A DNA stretch of 64,000 nt. Source: Cellulophaga sp. Hel_I_12. GTDB lineage: Bacteria > Bacteroidota > Bacteroidia > Flavobacteriales > Flavobacteriaceae. This document shows positions 63,932-64,000 of the stretch, piece after piece. Both the position numbers and the translations under genes were made by a program. The notes below the pieces were generated by a model. That model had not been told where the DNA came from. It made no database searches and saw only the letters and a list, made by a program, of their open reading frames with translations. Every line of letters starts with the position of its first letter. Within the stretch, counting starts at the first letter, position 1. The stretch spans positions 868,001 to 932,000 of the forward strand of contig NZ_JUHB01000001.1 in NCBI RefSeq assembly GCF_000799565.1, read 5' to 3'.

Positions 63932-64000
63932 ATGGCAAAAAGTCAAGACGCTAAAAAGAATGTCAAAAAAGAGCCACTTAAAACGGCTAAAGAGAAAAAA
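63932..64000 (+). CDS. Start of a lysine-rich small protein (runs off the window)
   Basis: The first 23 codons read MAKSQDAKKNVKKEPLKTAK and continue past the window end. The start is typical of a small, very basic conserved flavobacterial protein of unknown function. It has an ATG 64 bases after the S15 peptidase stop. Confidence 0.6.
   Translation, partial: MAKSQDAKKNVKKEPLKTAKEKK

Noticed and set aside
1..64000. CRISPR array or known defence system
   Set aside because: No evenly spaced direct repeats and no cas, restriction or toxin-antitoxin genes were seen.

Overview
The window is a stretch of chromosome from a member of the Bacteroidota, most likely a marine-type Flavobacteriaceae. 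The evidence is a low-GC sequence, a SusC/SusD polysaccharide-utilization locus, promoters with the Bacteroidota-type -7 box TAnnTTTG paired with an upstream TTG, a DUF3822-rsmD pair, a NagB-PIG-L fusion and flavobacterial-looking housekeeping proteins. Genus and species cannot be read from the sequence.

About 0.1-19.1 kb is a carbohydrate-utilization locus. One divergent LacI-type regulator gene separates a leftward gene series from the rest. The series runs: sugar nucleotidyltransferase, N-acetylhexosamine-type kinase, SDR epimerase, FHS-type sugar permease, NagB-PIG-L fusion, SusC, SusD, a Tat-exported GH109-like oxidoreductase/glycosidase, a DUF4874/DUF4832 lipoprotein, a PKD lipoprotein and a NagX-like membrane protein. 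A cytoplasmic CBM9-like gene lies on the far side of the regulator. Five 16-bp palindromes (consensus ATGTGYTCGARCACAT) sit in front of susC, between the regulator and the catabolic operon, and in front of the CBM9-like gene. They very probably are the LacI operators and define the regulon. The enzymes fit uptake and salvage of an N-acetylhexosamine, perhaps GalNAc, through a sugar-1-phosphate / UDP-sugar / C4-epimerization route and NagB.

About 19.1-21.8 kb is a gene-poor segment with structured DNA (an orphan terminator, a twin palindrome and nested inverted repeats), a solitary tyrosine recombinase and a tRNA-Ser/tRNA-Pro operon. It looks like the scar of an integrated element.

From 21.8 kb onward the genes are mostly core: a PgpH-like HD phosphodiesterase, thiolase, an NlpC/P60-like protein that has lost its catalytic cysteine, gyrA plus a TPR protein, clpC, nnr, and thrA-thrB-thrC preceded by a Thr/Ile-rich leader peptide and attenuator. 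Further on come an M24 aminopeptidase, gcvT, phhB and yebC. A leftward cell-envelope/Kdo operon follows (recD2-like helicase, DUF4126, kdsB, HAD phosphatase, KdnB-like dehydrogenase, PlsC-like acyltransferase), then DUF3822-rsmD, a LURP-one protein, rnpB, dnaX, miaE, a sixA-ppk1-ppx polyphosphate operon, sdaA and a secreted S15 peptidase.

The most notable points are: (1) dnaX is split at an A10 run and the -1 frame stays open to the usual tau C-terminus, suggesting gamma/tau production by slippage; (2) the thr leader/attenuator with a textbook flavobacterial promoter; (3) the five-site LacI regulon around a possible GalNAc salvage locus; (4) an iron-type alcohol dehydrogenase beside kdsB, hinting at 8-amino-Kdo; (5) the nested inverted repeats next to the solitary integrase.
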